DNA of 26,325 nucleotides from Corallochytrium limacisporum (taxonomy: Eukaryota; Opisthokonta): the NCBI GenBank assembly GCA_002811645.1, contig PDIP01000106.1:56271-82595 (forward strand), written 5' to 3'. This document shows, piece by piece, positions 1 through 10,271 of the stretch. Below the pieces are notes generated by a model that saw only the letters and a program-made list of their open reading frames with translations, did not search any database and was not told the DNA's origin. The translations under genes were made by a program, and so were the position numbers. Every line of letters starts with the position of its first letter. The stretch's first letter is position 1.

Positions 1-1
1 G

Positions 2-22
2 CCCCCCCCCCCGGGGGGGGGG
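2..22. repeat. C11-G10 homopolymer palindrome at window start
   Basis: A run of 11 C is followed directly by 10 G, a perfect self-complementary palindrome at the very edge of the window. Similar C-run/G-run junctions recur at about 9914, 12340, 13160, 13291, 13519, 25953 and 26311. They are likely hard to sequence and may mark contig ends. Confidence 0.85.
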
Positions 23-639
23 CTCTCTGGTAGTGGAGTGCAAGTGTTGTGGTTACTGCGACTTGGAAAAGACAGTGAAGCCGGGCGGGGTGGGAGAGGA
101 GAGGGGGGGAGGAGAGAAAAAGCGGGAGACAAGGCAGGACCTTTGGGGAGGGGGGGGGCTGGGGTCTGTTGTGCTCCCGGTGGGCCGCAAGCTCCACGTT
201 TATTGTGCTCCATTTCCTGGGTTCTTGATGTGTGAGGTTGCGTTCTGGTTTGTCGCGGTGCAGAATTTCTAATTTCCTAGTTGATCAGTTGGCGTGGTGG
301 TTTCTTTTTACCGTGGGTCCAATTGTTTCGTTGTATACATAGTATGACCTGAGACAAGGACCAATCATTGATATATATTTAGCAAGAATAACATGAAAGG
401 CTATTTTAGAAACGTGGGTCCCATAACGACTCGTCCGACACGTTTGAATCACGGTTTTCACGACAACCTGATAGTATTCAGGTTATAATTGCGATAGTAC
501 ACCTTTTTGATTGGGATCTGGAGATTCATTTCACCTTGAAACCCTTTGTCTCACTTTCGTTGGGAACAATTGCATGAAAGAAGCCTATCGGGCTGGACTA
601 TATTTACTTCACCACAAGGATCCGTATTTACACGAAAAT
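23..639. other. Upstream region of the PP2C gene, no gene seen
   Basis: The first 200 bases are purine-rich (GGGAGGAGAG-type) and the rest is of mixed composition. An AT-rich stretch at 371-380 (ATATATATTT) lies about 260 bases before the PP2C start codon. The frame of the phosphatase stays open upstream to 511, but there it begins with TTG and does not resemble the family, so it is treated as 5' untranslated sequence. Confidence 0.5.
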
Positions 640-1569
640 ATGGGACAAGTTCTTTCGGAACCGAAGACAGAAAAAACGACCTCTAGAGGCGAGGACAAAC
701 GTGTGCGGTATGCCACCTCTGCCATGCAGGGCTGGCGTCTGCAGATGGAAGACGCCCACGCCACCGTCCTTGAGCACAACGGAAACGAAGATGTAATGTT
801 CTTCGGAGTTTACGACGGACACGGTGGTGACAAGGTCGCAAAGTTTGCTGGTGAGCACCTGCACGAGGAAATGTTTGACAGTGAATATTTTAAGCGCAAG
901 GAATACGAGGAAATGATCAAGCAGGGCTTCCTTAAGCTTGATGAGGTTATGCGGAAGCTTCCCGACTTTTCTCGCGAGAATTCCGGGTCAACAGCCGTTG
1001 TCACTGTGATCACTGATGATACCATTTATTGCGGTAATGCGGGAGATTCTCGTTGTGTCGCTAGCGTTAACGGTCAGGCTGTGCCCCTGAGTTATGATCA
1101 CAAGCCAATGAACCAGACTGAGTATCAGCGCATCTGCGCCGCTGGTGGCTTTGTCGAGTTTGGTCGGGTGAACGGAAATCTGGCTCTCAGCCGTGCCATT
1201 GGTGACTTTGAATTCAAGAATAATCCGGCCGCTAAGCCCGAAGAACAGCAGGTCACTGCTTACCCGGACGTAATCCACAAGACCCTAGACAAGGACACGG
1301 AGTTCCTGGTCCTGGCCTGTGATGGCATTTGGGATGTCATGTCAAACCAAGAGGTGGTTGATTTTGTCCGTGAGCGCATTGCAAAGGACACCGACCTGGG
1401 ACAGATTTGCGAGGAGATGATGGATTTCTGTCTCGCTCCTGAGTCCAAGTTGGGTGGCGTCGGTTGCGATAACATGACTGTCATTGTTGTTGCCTTCTTG
1501 CACGGTGGTGAGTGGCAGAATGTGGTCCAAACCTGCCAAAAGGAGGCTATCTCTGATGCCACCTCCTAA
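640..1569 (+). CDS. PP2C-family protein serine/threonine phosphatase (Ptc2/Ptc3-like)
   Basis: This encodes a 309-residue metal-dependent protein phosphatase of the fungal Ptc2/Ptc3 type, a family that switches off stress-kinase and DNA-checkpoint signalling. All the signature motifs are visible: QGWRLQMEDAH, the metal-binding VYDGHGG, the GNAGDSR core, GFVEFGRVNGNLALSRAIGDFE written as one conserved block, LACDGIWD, and the final metal aspartate in GCDNMT. The ATG at 640 was chosen because MGQ is the usual family start, a potential N-myristoylation signal. It also has A at -3 and G at +4. In-frame ATG at 574 would add 22 residues unlike the family. No intron is needed. The C-terminal tail after the catalytic core is short. 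Substrate specificity cannot be read from the sequence. Confidence 0.93.
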   Translation: MGQVLSEPKTEKTTSRGEDKRVRYATSAMQGWRLQMEDAHATVLEHNGNEDVMFFGVYDGHGGDKVAKFAGEHLHEEMFDSEYFKRKEYEEMIKQGFLKLDEVMRKLPDFSRENSGSTAVVTVITDDTIYCGNAGDSRCVASVNGQAVPLSYDHKPMNQTEYQRICAAGGFVEFGRVNGNLALSRAIGDFEFKNNPAAKPEEQQVTAYPDVIHKTLDKDTEFLVLACDGIWDVMSNQEVVDFVRERIAKDTDLGQICEEMMDFCLAPESKLGGVGCDNMTVIVVAFLHGGEWQNVVQTCQKEAISDATS

Positions 1570-2678
1570 ACCAGAGTCACGAAAAAAAAACAGTGCACAG
1601 CGTTTCATCAAATTCAAGAGTGAGTATCATTCATTGTCGTATGCATTTCTTGTCCGGGAACAGTGATATAGCCGGCCGGGTCAGCATCATTTTCTGAAAT
1701 CCACAAGCATCGTTTTTTAGCAAAGGCACACCTTGAGTGTAGTCGACTGGCAGTGATCATGAGGTTTGCAATTATTTTGCTTTCCGGTTGTGCAACCACT
1801 CAAGACAAGTGTTTTTGCTGTTGGATAAGCACGAGAAAGCATTGGAACCCTTGACGGGTTGCTCACTTTGGTGTTTGTTTCAAGAAGCCATCATTGCCCC
1901 CATGAATCGGAAGTAAAGACGAGCAAAGAAAGAGCCTCATGCACTGCGGCGGGTACTACTTGGGGGTAGGATCACCTCTAGCAACATCCTCATTGCACAA
2001 AAGCCCACACAACAGCATTTCTTTATTCATGTACATAACATTCCATCATGTTCTTGCACAAACCAAATCGCCCCAACCTATAAAAGACCTTTCACAAAAC
2101 GTCAATACCACAGAAATCTTCTTGAAAGCGTGTAATGATAACGAAGATGGTCATCGACTTGTCCTATTTTGCAGCACCACGATCATCAATCGTTCGCGGA
2201 GACGGCGGAGTGCCCTCTACCCATTTCATCATCCCCTCTGTCTCCCGCTTCCGATTTGCCTTCTTGCGCTCTCCACCCTCCATTGTTTTCGTGTCGATCC
2301 TGAAATCAGTCGGGTGCATCTTGCGGGGCGGGACCTTTCCGTTCTCTCTCTCTCTCTCTCCCCTCCCACTGCGCGATGTTCCAGTCTCTGGCTGGCTGTC
2401 GGGCTGCCGGTTCGGACGCTCCGGGGTCTCCATGTTGCTTTGCGTCCTTTGCGGTATCCCCATGGCTTATCGGCTATTTTAGGGGCTCAGTTGATTTGAT
2501 TAGAGTTCCCGAGAATCATGTGTAATCTTGTGGGACAGAGATAATGAAGTTTAATGCTTAGGATCTACCAGATAAATACGTAGCGGCGAGAGCAAACAAT
2601 GACGTTTGCCTGTGGGTAACACTCAGCGGCAAGATCGCAAACATTGTAGTAGTAGCCAAACCAAGGAGGAATTGCAAA
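1570..2678. other. Intergenic region between PP2C and TBC genes
   Basis: This 1.1-kb stretch has no recognisable gene. It holds the 3' end of the PP2C transcript, a TC microsatellite near 2343-2360 and the TBC gene promoter. A 186-codon open frame from 1939 (+) and a 99-codon frame on the minus strand (2463 to 2164) both run across the microsatellite and resemble no family I know. Confidence 0.5.
2343..2360. repeat. (TC)9 microsatellite
   Basis: Nine TC dinucleotides precede a short C-rich run, upstream of the TBC-domain gene. Pyrimidine-rich tracts of this kind recur before several genes in the window and may be promoter elements. Confidence 0.85.
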
Positions 2679-4334
2679 ATGGCTGAGACGGTTGAATTGT
2701 ATGTAGAAGCATGGGAGGAACTGAAGGGTGCGCAACACCTTTACAAGGCGGGCTTGTCGATGGCTCGTCATACGTTCAAACGTAGGATTGACTTTATTAG
2801 ACCTGTGGTGTGGAGAATCTTCTTCCTCGCAGACGGAGCAGCCACTTTGGAACACTTTCATGGAATCCTTGCTAGTCATCGGCAGGACTACCATCGGCAG
2901 AGGGACAATGCATGGCGGACTCTGATAACACAAGAGCCTCCGGCGGACAAGGATATGGGAATGATCCCCGACGGGGTGGAAGCACTGGCGGCCGAGCCGA
3001 AGCGTCCGGCGCCCAACGACCCTCTTTTGGACAACCCTTTGTCCCAGGCAGACTCCAGTTCATGGCAGCACTACTTCAACGACCGACAGCTACGGGATAC
3101 GATTGTCATGGACGTAGAAAGGTCCTTCCCGGACTTGGCCGCTTTCCGTTCGGAGAGAGTGCAGAAGATGATGTTGTGCATTCTCTTTGTGTACTGCAAA
3201 GAGACCGAAAGGGCATATTACCAGGGCATGCACGACCTGTTGGCACCACTGATTGTGATTCTGGTGCTGAATACGGAGAAAATGGATAAGCTGGGCGATG
3301 ATGATCTGACACGCATCCTAGATCCAAACTTTGTGGAGGCAGACTGTTTTGCTGCGTTCGTGAAACTGATGGACATGATGTATGTCTTCTTCACCCACGC
3401 ACACCATGAACCACAGAAGGGAATGCTGGCCGATTCTGCTCCGGATGCCAAGGCGCCAGGTAAGGATCGCTTCGGGTCTGTCAAGAGTGCACTGTTGGAA
3501 AAGCTTGATCAGCTCTTCCACGAAGAACTGCGCAAGTTTGACGGTACCACCTACCGTCACCTGCGCTTGCTCGACATTGAGCCGCAGATATTTGGCTTGC
3601 GGTGGATTCGCCTGCTGTTTGGGCGCGAGTTCCACCTCGACCAATTGCTCCTACTGTGGGAATGGATTTTGAGCCCGGGGAGTGTTCAGTGGGCTGATGA
3701 GATCTTTCTTTCCATGATCATTTGCATCCGAGACGGGTTGCTGAGGTCAGACGCGAGCGGAGCCATGCAGTTGCTCATGCGGTATCCACAAGTTGACAGC
3801 GTGGAGCCAATAGCAAATCTTGCATACACTATCCGAATCCACCCCGCCCGTGTGGTCAAGTATCTGCAGCTGCAAGACTCAAAGCGTAAGACGGTCGCTG
3901 CGGGCGGCACAACTGGCGGTCTGGGTGCGTCCCTGGCCGGCCTGAACATCAACACTGAGAAATTGGCGCAGTCAACACAATCGTTCTTTAACGCTGCGGG
4001 AGGGGCTGCACGCAACATCGGATCCATGATGCGACGGAACCTTAACTCCGCTCAGCAACAGCAGCAACAGCAGGGAGGAAATGTGTCTGTCCCCCCGGCT
4101 GGTGGAACCGCAGCTGGTGAAGCGGGGATGACAGATCCGCTGCTGAACCCTGAAAGCGAACAGGCCCAAGAAAAACCATCCAACCAGGTTACACAAAGGA
4201 GCACGGAGACTAGAATGCACAAGGCGGCAGTCATATCCATGATTGATGCCACGCTCTCAAGTGATGACTTTACGGATCCTGAGAAGATGCAGCATCTATT
4301 GGAGCAGATCAAGCGCTTGGTCCAAGAAATGTAG
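2679..4334 (+). CDS. TBC-domain Rab GTPase-activating protein, TBC1D5-like
   Basis: This is a 551-residue intronless gene for a Rab GAP of the TBC1D5 type. In animals, members act on Rab7 and bind retromer and autophagy factors. The TBC domain runs from about residue 30 to 390. The catalytic arginine finger is in IVMDVERSFPD (R148) and the glutamine finger in YYQGMHDLLAP (Q182). IFGLRWIRLLFGREF followed by LLLLWEWI (about 304-330) is the typical C-terminal half. A charged insertion at about 245-268 splits the domain, as in TBC1D5. The C-terminal third is low in complexity, with a Gln run at about 459-465, then ends in a short helical segment. The ATG at 2679 lies in a good context (AAAATGG). 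The gene converges on the P0 gene, with 152 bases between stop codons. Confidence 0.9.
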   Translation: MAETVELYVEAWEELKGAQHLYKAGLSMARHTFKRRIDFIRPVVWRIFFLADGAATLEHFHGILASHRQDYHRQRDNAWRTLITQEPPADKDMGMIPDGVEALAAEPKRPAPNDPLLDNPLSQADSSSWQHYFNDRQLRDTIVMDVERSFPDLAAFRSERVQKMMLCILFVYCKETERAYYQGMHDLLAPLIVILVLNTEKMDKLGDDDLTRILDPNFVEADCFAAFVKLMDMMYVFFTHAHHEPQKGMLADSAPDAKAPGKDRFGSVKSALLEKLDQLFHEELRKFDGTTYRHLRLLDIEPQIFGLRWIRLLFGREFHLDQLLLLWEWILSPGSVQWADEIFLSMIICIRDGLLRSDASGAMQLLMRYPQVDSVEPIANLAYTIRIHPARVVKYLQLQDSKRKTVAAGGTTGGLGASLAGLNINTEKLAQSTQSFFNAAGGAARNIGSMMRRNLNSAQQQQQQQGGNVSVPPAGGTAAGEAGMTDPLLNPESEQAQEKPSNQVTQRSTETRMHKAAVISMIDATLSSDDFTDPEKMQHLLEQIKRLVQEM

Positions 4335-4486
4335 ACGGCAGGATCATAACGGAAAAGAGGAAACGTAAACCTAGTAGTTGTCTTAGAAGGTTAAATGAGA
4401 GGAAAAATTTAATATGCATATGCTGTTAAACATGCCATGAAAAAAGTTAATGGAGACAAGATAACTAAACACGTCGGTTAACGAAA

Positions 4487-5851
4487 TTAGTCGAACAGAC
4501 CGAAGCCCATGTCGTCGTCCTCTTCCTCTTCCTCCTCCTCGGCAGCAGCGGCGCCACCAGCGTCACCACCAGCATCAGCAGCGGGAGCGGCAGCAGCAGC
4601 CTGCATGGCAGCGAGAGCCTCGGGGTTGTTAAGCAGATCCTTGACCTGTGGATTAAAAAATAGTAAACATGGACAAACCAAGAAGGAATGGATCGTTAGT
4701 ATGACAGTTCACAAAATGGACATAAGATTCGCCGCGATTCCATGATGAAGAATACACTGTGGTAACACATGACAAGTCAACGACAAGTGACACCAGACCA
4801 AGGAGAAAGGTTACCATAGGGAGAAGTTCTGTGACAAAGCCTCGGTAAAAAATTAGAGTGATAAGAGTTTGAATCTCATTGAGCAAAGCCTCGAAATAGA
4901 AGTGATCGTCCTTGGCTTCGTCATAAGATCGAACTTCGTCTCCTCCCAGTTTCTAACATCTTTCCCGTGTTGATATTCACTGTTGTTGCTAACCATCATC
5001 ACTACTGCAATGTTCATCATCATCATAATCACAGTTGAAAACATAAGAGTACTTACCTTGTCAGCAAGATCGAACGACAGCTCGGTGCCGATGGCAATCG
5101 CCAGGACGTTCTTGTATCCGTTGATGAGAACGTGGGGAATGGCGGGGAGAGTGGGGTAACCAATAGCCAGAGAGATGCAGGCAATGGTCGTGATAGAGGA
5201 CTCGAAGGTCTTTATAAGATCCTCCTCGGTGATGTCGAGCACCTTGGGCAGGTAGACCTCACCGGCTTCGTAGACGAGGCAAGCCTTCAGACCGTAGGTG
5301 AAGGGCTTGATGTTCATCATCTGCAGGAGAGCAGCCTGGGAGGGGGTAACCTTCTCACCCTCGAGAATGAGCTTGACATCAGAGACGATTTCAATGGTAC
5401 CACGGTTAATCTTGGTGGCGAGGTTGAGAGCCTGGAAGAAAGAGGTCTTGGAGGGATCCATACCAGTGTTACCGGCGGGGACATCGACATCACAGGGAGC
5501 GATGGCACCGGCACGAGCAGGAGCACCGACAGTCTCGGCCTCAATGCGGTCACGGATGGACTTGATATCCGTTTCCTTAGTGAAGACCATACCGACATTG
5601 CCCTTGATGAAAGGCAACAGCTTCTCGATCAGCTCGTTCTTGGCAGCGTAGGCGCGAAGGGCCTTGCGGATCATGGTGTTCTTACCCATCAGAACCACAG
5701 CGGTACCGCGGAGAGCGATACGAATCTTCTGGAACTGATTAGAACCGACATTGTCAGCCTCGACCAAGAGAATGTTGGGGTACTCGTCCAACAGAGACTC
5801 AAGGCGGGCAAAGTATTCTTCCTTGCGAGCGGCAATCTCCCCCTTCGGCAT
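4487..5851 (-). CDS. RPLP0: Ribosomal stalk protein P0 (uL10), join of 5851-5057 and 4645-4487
   Basis: This encodes the 60S stalk base protein P0, which anchors P1/P2 dimers and helps recruit translation GTPases. Exon 1 (5851-5057) gives exactly 265 codons from MPKGEIAARKEEYF through GYKNVLAIAIGTELSFDLADK. Exon 2 (4645-4487) gives 52 codons, VKDLLNNPEALAAM, an Ala/Gly hinge, then an acidic tail ending in [10 protein letters not shown]. The join is in phase 0 and restores the family sequence without a gap (LADK/VKDLL). The total of 317 residues is normal for the family. The donor is GTAAGT and the acceptor CAG. The last 36 coding-strand bases match those of the P2 gene at 18301. The gene is divergent from ORC2. 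Confidence 0.95.
4646..5056 (-). other. Spliceosomal intron of the P0 gene, 411 nt
   Basis: The minus strand reads GTAAGT at 5056-5051 and ends in a T-rich tract plus CCACAG at 4651-4646. It interrupts P0 in phase 0, just before the hinge. The exon 1 frame stays open for 67 more codons into the intron. ATGATGATGA-type C-box-like repeats occur near its 5' end, but I found no CTGA D box downstream on this strand, so a C/D snoRNA is not supported. Confidence 0.92.
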
Positions 5852-6831
5852 CTTGAATGATAGTTGTTATCCCGTGCGAAAGGGCCGTTTCTACGATTTA
5901 AGAAATCTGAAAAAAAAATGCAAATATAAAGGTGACCCGATGTTAATAATCCAGTTCAATAAACCCGAATACACAAACGTGCCCTCTATGTACCCGCTAT
6001 ATATTAGTAATACTTACCACCTAAGTAACGATGTTCAATAATTTTTGACTTTGGCTGTATCCTCTAGCGGTATTTCATGGATATAGTCCCTGATGTACCA
6101 GTCATAACAATTATTGGATAGTCTGAATATAACTGTAATGGCGAAGCTCTGATACAAGACTCTTGCCAGGCGTCAATGCACCAAACACCGAGGCCTCCGA
6201 TACGCTCTGCCATAGTAAATGGCCCTAGTGCCTTCCGAGAGCTCCCGTGTGTTTGTGCCCCTCCGGTGGTTTTACTATGGAATGAAAGGGTCCCCTATAC
6301 GTGTGACCATGGTGTATCAGTATATTTAGTATTACTTAAGAACGCATATACAAATTATGCAAAGCTCCTCAATACATTTACTATGAGCCACAACCACGTC
6401 ACAGTACATTCAGTACACACTCTGGGGATCGGACCCTCAATCGGTTCAAAGTCTATACTGACCACGGGTCACATCTGACCCCCCACGAACGGGGGAAATT
6501 TCCCCTTCCGTCGGTGTGGTAGGGACTCTGCTGCTGAACAGAAAATTGTGTGTTTTTTGACTGTTTTGGGCCCCACTGCCGCGGGGGAGAGCCGGGTGTT
6601 GTGTGTGTTTTTGGGCTCCTGTACCTTGGCGCGAAAACTTCCAACCAGGAGAAGCCTCCCGGGAGCGGGGGTCTCAATCGAGGAGGCCCCCTTGGACGAC
6701 CAGGGACACTGGGAGCGACGCAGCACTGTGAAACATAGTTATTTCAAACAGACAGTTAGAAACCTGCTTGTAAAGGAGCCATGATCCGCATTTTACGGTT
6801 CAATATATGGAAATTCTAAACAACAGCAAGA
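5852..6831. other. Divergent promoter region between P0 and ORC2
   Basis: This 980-base region holds both promoters. It contains an AT-rich part (5900-6180) with a weak TATA-like stretch about 75 bases before the P0 start. It also carries two copies of the recurring ACATTCA-type motif (6372 and 6404) and a GC-rich part (6480-6720). No RNA gene or convincing coding frame is visible. A GGTTCAAAGTC stretch near 6440 resembles a tRNA T-loop but has no stem. Confidence 0.5.
6404..6416 (+). repeat. Recurring motif copy, GTACATTCAGTAC
   Basis: One of seven exact copies of GTACATTCA, all in gene-free DNA. It lies in the P0-ORC2 promoter region. A weaker copy, ATACATTTACTAT, sits 32 bases upstream at 6372-6384. 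Confidence 0.6.
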
Positions 6832-8688
6832 ATGCCGGCCGTCGTGGAAAGTAGTAGAAGTGGAACCCAGCCGGATCTTCAAGGCCTGGAGATGAGTGAA
6901 CTGCCCGTGGAAATACAGTCAGCACCGGTCAATTCAACATTTTACCTCCGTGGATCAGATGCAACCGTTATTGGGTGTATTCCACAGACTCTACAAAATG
7001 CCAAGTGGAGAAAGATTCAGGCGAAATTGCTGGAGCTCAGCAAGAAGGTTGAGCGATCATATCGTGGAACAGCGTCCCGCGCGGTGCTTCTCAGTGGAGG
7101 AAATTTTCATGTCCCAAATGGACTATTTAACACAGCCAACGAATTGCAAATACAAAGCAAGGTGAAGCCTGCAGAACAGGTGGATATGGACCGAGACGAG
7201 GACGATGTGGAACCAGTAGCAGCCACCTACCGCGAAGTCGATGCAAAAGAAAGGGACGACGATGACGATGAACGTCCAGATATTTCCAATTCATTTCCGT
7301 TGGCCATGAAGAAGATCCGTCATCAATCTGGTGTCAATCAAAAGCTTGAGACCCCAAGAGCACAAAAGAAGACAGCTGCAAAGCAACAAACGCCTGTGAC
7401 AAACGAGGTCGATCCCAGCAATACTCCGCCGGGTGTGCGGCGGAGCGGACGGAAGCGGAAGACAGTAGTCGATGACGAACAGCTCAAGAAGGCAGTGGAG
7501 AAAGAGGAAGAAGAGCCAGAAGAGGTGATGTCAGAGTACGAGGAAGACGATGAGTCCGGAGACGAAGGTGAAGAGGACAAGCAGGCGCCCAAACGTCGTG
7601 CCATAGCCGGCATCAGCGACTTGGCCAGCCGAATGGAGGATAAGGAGCGTAACCAGCGGGCCAGGGAAGAGTTCTTTAAAGGTGGCATGGAGGCTGCTGT
7701 GATGCGGACTGCTGATCCTGAATTGAACCTTAAAATGAGCAAGGAACAAGTGGAGAGGCTCTTGGTCGACGTTCCTGACCGGCACCGTGAACATGTTAAA
7801 AATCTGACTTCCGTAACTGCAACCCAGTTCCCACGGTTAACCACCGCCCTGTGGGCTGGGTTCAACGTGCTTTTCTACGGACTGGGAAGCAAGCGAAATC
7901 TACTTCACGACTTTGCCCGCCGCTTCTATCACGGCAAGCATCGGATTACGGTAGTCAATGGCTTTTTTCCTGATATTTCGGTCGACAAGGTGCTGCAGGC
8001 CCTGGCTATTGATCATTGCGGAGCCCCTTCACTGAGCCAGGCGCCGAACGCAGCAGCGGCAGCCAAACGCATCGGTGCCAAGCTGCAGGAGCTTGAGCGG
8101 CATGTGGTTCTAGTTGTCCACAACATCGAGGGTCAAGGACTGCGGAAACCTCATGCTCAGACCGCTCTGAGTATCCTTGCATCGTCCCCATTCGTCCATG
8201 TGATTGCATCGATTGACCACGTTAATGGGCCTATGCTCTGGGACACCAGCTCGGCGTCTCGCTTCAACTGGGTCTGGCAACATGCGGCTACGTACCAACC
8301 ATACACAGTGGAAACCTCCTTTGAGTCCACAATCACCATGAAAACAGACAACGTGACCATCAGCTCATTACGGTCCGTCGTGGATGCCGTCCCGGCCACG
8401 GGTAAGAAGATTATTCGCTACCTCATTGCGCTCACTCTGGCAGCCTATAAGTCTGATGGCAAGTGTGACCGTGGTATCAGTCTGTCGCAGTGGCAACAAC
8501 GTTGCCGTAAAGCCTTTGTGGCTGCAAAAGGCGAGGCCTTCATGAAGCAGATCCACGAGTTTGTGGACCATAGTGTCATCAAGGAGAGCACCGTCGATGG
8601 CGAGCGATACTACACTTTCCCATTTGATCGGGAGCAGCTGGAGGAGGCCGAGCGGCAGGTTCTGGAGCTCATTCCGGGTATGAAGTAA
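6832..8688 (+). CDS. ORC2: Origin recognition complex subunit 2
   Basis: This encodes a 618-residue Orc2, a core subunit of the complex that marks replication origins and loads the MCM helicase. Residues 1-280 are divergent and hydrophilic, with acidic runs at about 120-150 and 222-250 and a basic SGRKRK patch (205-210) that could serve in nuclear import or DNA contact. The conserved AAA-like half starts at about 280. FYGLGSKRNLL (348-358) is the degenerate Walker A region and VVLVVHNIEG (425-434) the Walker B region, consistent with Orc2 lacking ATPase activity. ASSPFVHVIASIDHVNGPMLW (450-470) is a highly characteristic stretch. A winged-helix C-terminus ends at LIPGMK. The ATG at 6832 has A at -3. 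There is no intron. It converges on the SOD gene. Confidence 0.95.
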   Translation: MPAVVESSRSGTQPDLQGLEMSELPVEIQSAPVNSTFYLRGSDATVIGCIPQTLQNAKWRKIQAKLLELSKKVERSYRGTASRAVLLSGGNFHVPNGLFNTANELQIQSKVKPAEQVDMDRDEDDVEPVAATYREVDAKERDDDDDERPDISNSFPLAMKKIRHQSGVNQKLETPRAQKKTAAKQQTPVTNEVDPSNTPPGVRRSGRKRKTVVDDEQLKKAVEKEEEEPEEVMSEYEEDDESGDEGEEDKQAPKRRAIAGISDLASRMEDKERNQRAREEFFKGGMEAAVMRTADPELNLKMSKEQVERLLVDVPDRHREHVKNLTSVTATQFPRLTTALWAGFNVLFYGLGSKRNLLHDFARRFYHGKHRITVVNGFFPDISVDKVLQALAIDHCGAPSLSQAPNAAAAAKRIGAKLQELERHVVLVVHNIEGQGLRKPHAQTALSILASSPFVHVIASIDHVNGPMLWDTSSASRFNWVWQHAATYQPYTVETSFESTITMKTDNVTISSLRSVVDAVPATGKKIIRYLIALTLAAYKSDGKCDRGISLSQWQQRCRKAFVAAKGEAFMKQIHEFVDHSVIKESTVDGERYYTFPFDREQLEEAERQVLELIPGMK

Positions 8689-8805
8689 AACAAAACATAG
8701 TGCACAAATCCATCATTCTGTCATGTGCGAGTTAATAGTGGCTTGGTCTAGTATTGCATTAAGATTTGATCGACTACATGTTCATAGGTGTCACAAAGCT
8801 TCAAG

Positions 8806-9498
8806 TTACTTGGCAGAGGCCAGGCGCTCTTCAACGTTCTTCCAGTTGACAATGTTCCAAATCTGCTTGAGGTAGTCTGGACGGACATTCTTGTACTGCA
8901 AGTAGTAGGCGTGCTCCCAGACGTCAATGCCGAGCAGCGGGACCAGACCGGTCAGGGGTTCGAGAGGGTCCTGGTTGGGCATCGGCTGGATCACCAGACT
9001 CTTGTTAGCCTTATCGTAACCGAGCCATCCCCAACCGGAACCTTGAACGGCAGCGGTTGTGGCGTTGAACTTCTGCTGGAAGGCGTCAACGGAACCCCAC
9101 TGGGCCTCGATCATCTTCTTCAGTTCACCGTCGGCCAAATCACCACCTCCCTGGGACTGGGGGGCCAGATTGGTCCAAAAGATGGCGTGATTAATGTGAC
9201 CACCACCGTTGAACTTGAGGGCACTTTGGAGCTGGATCTGCTTATCGACGTCGCCCTTGTGTACGGCTTCCTCAAGCTGTTCCACAGCTGCATTGTAGTT
9301 AGTCACGTAGGTATTGTGGTGCTTGGAGTGGTGCAGGAGCATGATCTCAGCATTGATGAACGGCTCTAGCTCACCGTAGTCGTAGGGAAGGTCAGGGAGA
9401 GTTGCCTTACCACGGACGGCAGATGCGCTGGTAAAAGTGCGCATGGCGCGAGCAGCCACAGTGGACTGGCGCTGAGCAATGCGAAGGGCGCAGGACAT
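8806..9498 (-). CDS. SOD2: Mitochondrial manganese superoxide dismutase
   Basis: This 230-residue protein converts superoxide to hydrogen peroxide and oxygen, probably in the mitochondrial matrix. The first 30 residues carry several Arg and no acidic residue, as in a matrix-targeting peptide. The mature part begins at about [12 protein letters not shown]. All four metal ligands are present: H56 in LLHHSKHH, H104 in [11 protein letters not shown], and D192 and H196 in [14 protein letters not shown]152 in [10 protein letters not shown] and the GGGH context are typical of the Mn rather than the Fe form. Y64 matches the gateway tyrosine. The length is normal, no intron is needed, and the ATG at 9498 has A at -3. 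Confidence 0.96.
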   Translation of the reverse strand: MSCALRIAQRQSTVAARAMRTFTSASAVRGKATLPDLPYDYGELEPFINAEIMLLHHSKHHNTYVTNYNAAVEQLEEAVHKGDVDKQIQLQSALKFNGGGHINHAIFWTNLAPQSQGGGDLADGELKKMIEAQWGSVDAFQQKFNATTAAVQGSGWGWLGYDKANKSLVIQPMPNQDPLEPLTGLVPLLGIDVWEHAYYLQYKNVRPDYLKQIWNIVNWKNVEERLASAK

Positions 9499-10271
9499 AC
9501 TTTCTTACACTGTTTTGGTCCCGAGAGGAAAGTAACAACGTTCTGATCAACATCTGTTGCACTGACAGCAGTCCAGGACTGCCTTGCTTCAAATACCTAC
9601 TGCTGTCGGTTTTCGTTCGGCCCTGGTGCGGCGCTTGTTTGGCACAACGACCGACCACCGGCACGGGGCAAGTCCCTACGCCCTCCTCCGCCCGGCTCTC
9701 ACACCGCCGCTAGTCAGAAGAGGGGAGAGGGAGAGAGAGTCGACGGGGGCGAAAGAAAAGAAGAAAGGGGAAAAACAGTGGAGCGGCGCGAGCTGGTAGC
9801 CCACCCCGCCTTCCCTTCCCTCCCCTTCCGGCCAGGAATTCCTGAAACGCAAACACAGACCGGCCCCGGGAAGGCCTGGGTGCCTGGTACATTGGGGGCC
9901 GGTATTGTTTATACCCCGGGGGGGGGGGGAAAACGATCGCCTCTCCCGGGCAAGTTTCGTCATTTTATCTCTGAGCTACGGGTTCTTAGTTTTGTCACAG
10001 TGGGGTGAATCCAGGACGGTTGGCATGATCCTGACGGTTTCAGCTGTCATGATTATGGTGCCTGCACCTCATGTCAGCAAAGCGACGAATGTGTGGATGG
10101 TATGGTTTGGATGTGCGATGCTGTTTTGTTTCTTTAATAATTTCAAACGAGTGTTGCGCGATCTTTGTCAGACTACAACTTGTAAGTGTTTTGAGAATGC
10201 AAACAGAAGGGAATCCAACATGCAAACCCAGACTGTTATGTGGTTCGCCTGTAATCTTCCTCTGCTTTTCT
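9499..10271. other. Intergenic region upstream of SOD2 and downstream of the AlkB gene
   Basis: No gene is recognised in these 770 bases. They contain a GA-rich tract at about 9719-9775, a C4-G12 run at 9914-9929 and ordinary mixed sequence beyond. Open frames here overlap the purine-rich tracts and resemble nothing known. Confidence 0.5.
9914..9929. repeat. C4-G12 homopolymer junction
   Basis: Four C followed by twelve G, one of the recurring C-run/G-run junctions of this window, lying upstream of SOD2. Confidence 0.8.

Noticed and set aside
511-639. N-terminal extension of the PP2C protein from 511
   Set aside because: It begins with TTG, is unlike PP2C N-termini, and would hide the conserved MGQ start at 640.
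1939-2499. 186-codon plus-strand open frame
   Set aside because: It runs through a TC microsatellite, has low-complexity Leu/Ser/Arg composition and resembles no family.
4646-5056. C/D-box snoRNA in the P0 intron
   Set aside because: ATGATGA-type C-box candidates exist, but no CTGA D box was found downstream on the minus strand within the intron.
5132-5860. 242-codon open frame antisense to P0
   Set aside because: It is the mirror of a strongly codon-biased ribosomal protein gene and has no independent support.
6430-6460. tRNA T-loop-like GGTTCAAAGTC
   Set aside because: The bases on either side cannot form the five-pair T stem, and no D or anticodon arm fits upstream.
8788-9369. 193-codon open frame antisense to Mn-SOD
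   Set aside because: The minus strand encodes a complete, canonical Mn-SOD, and the antisense frame is a by-product.
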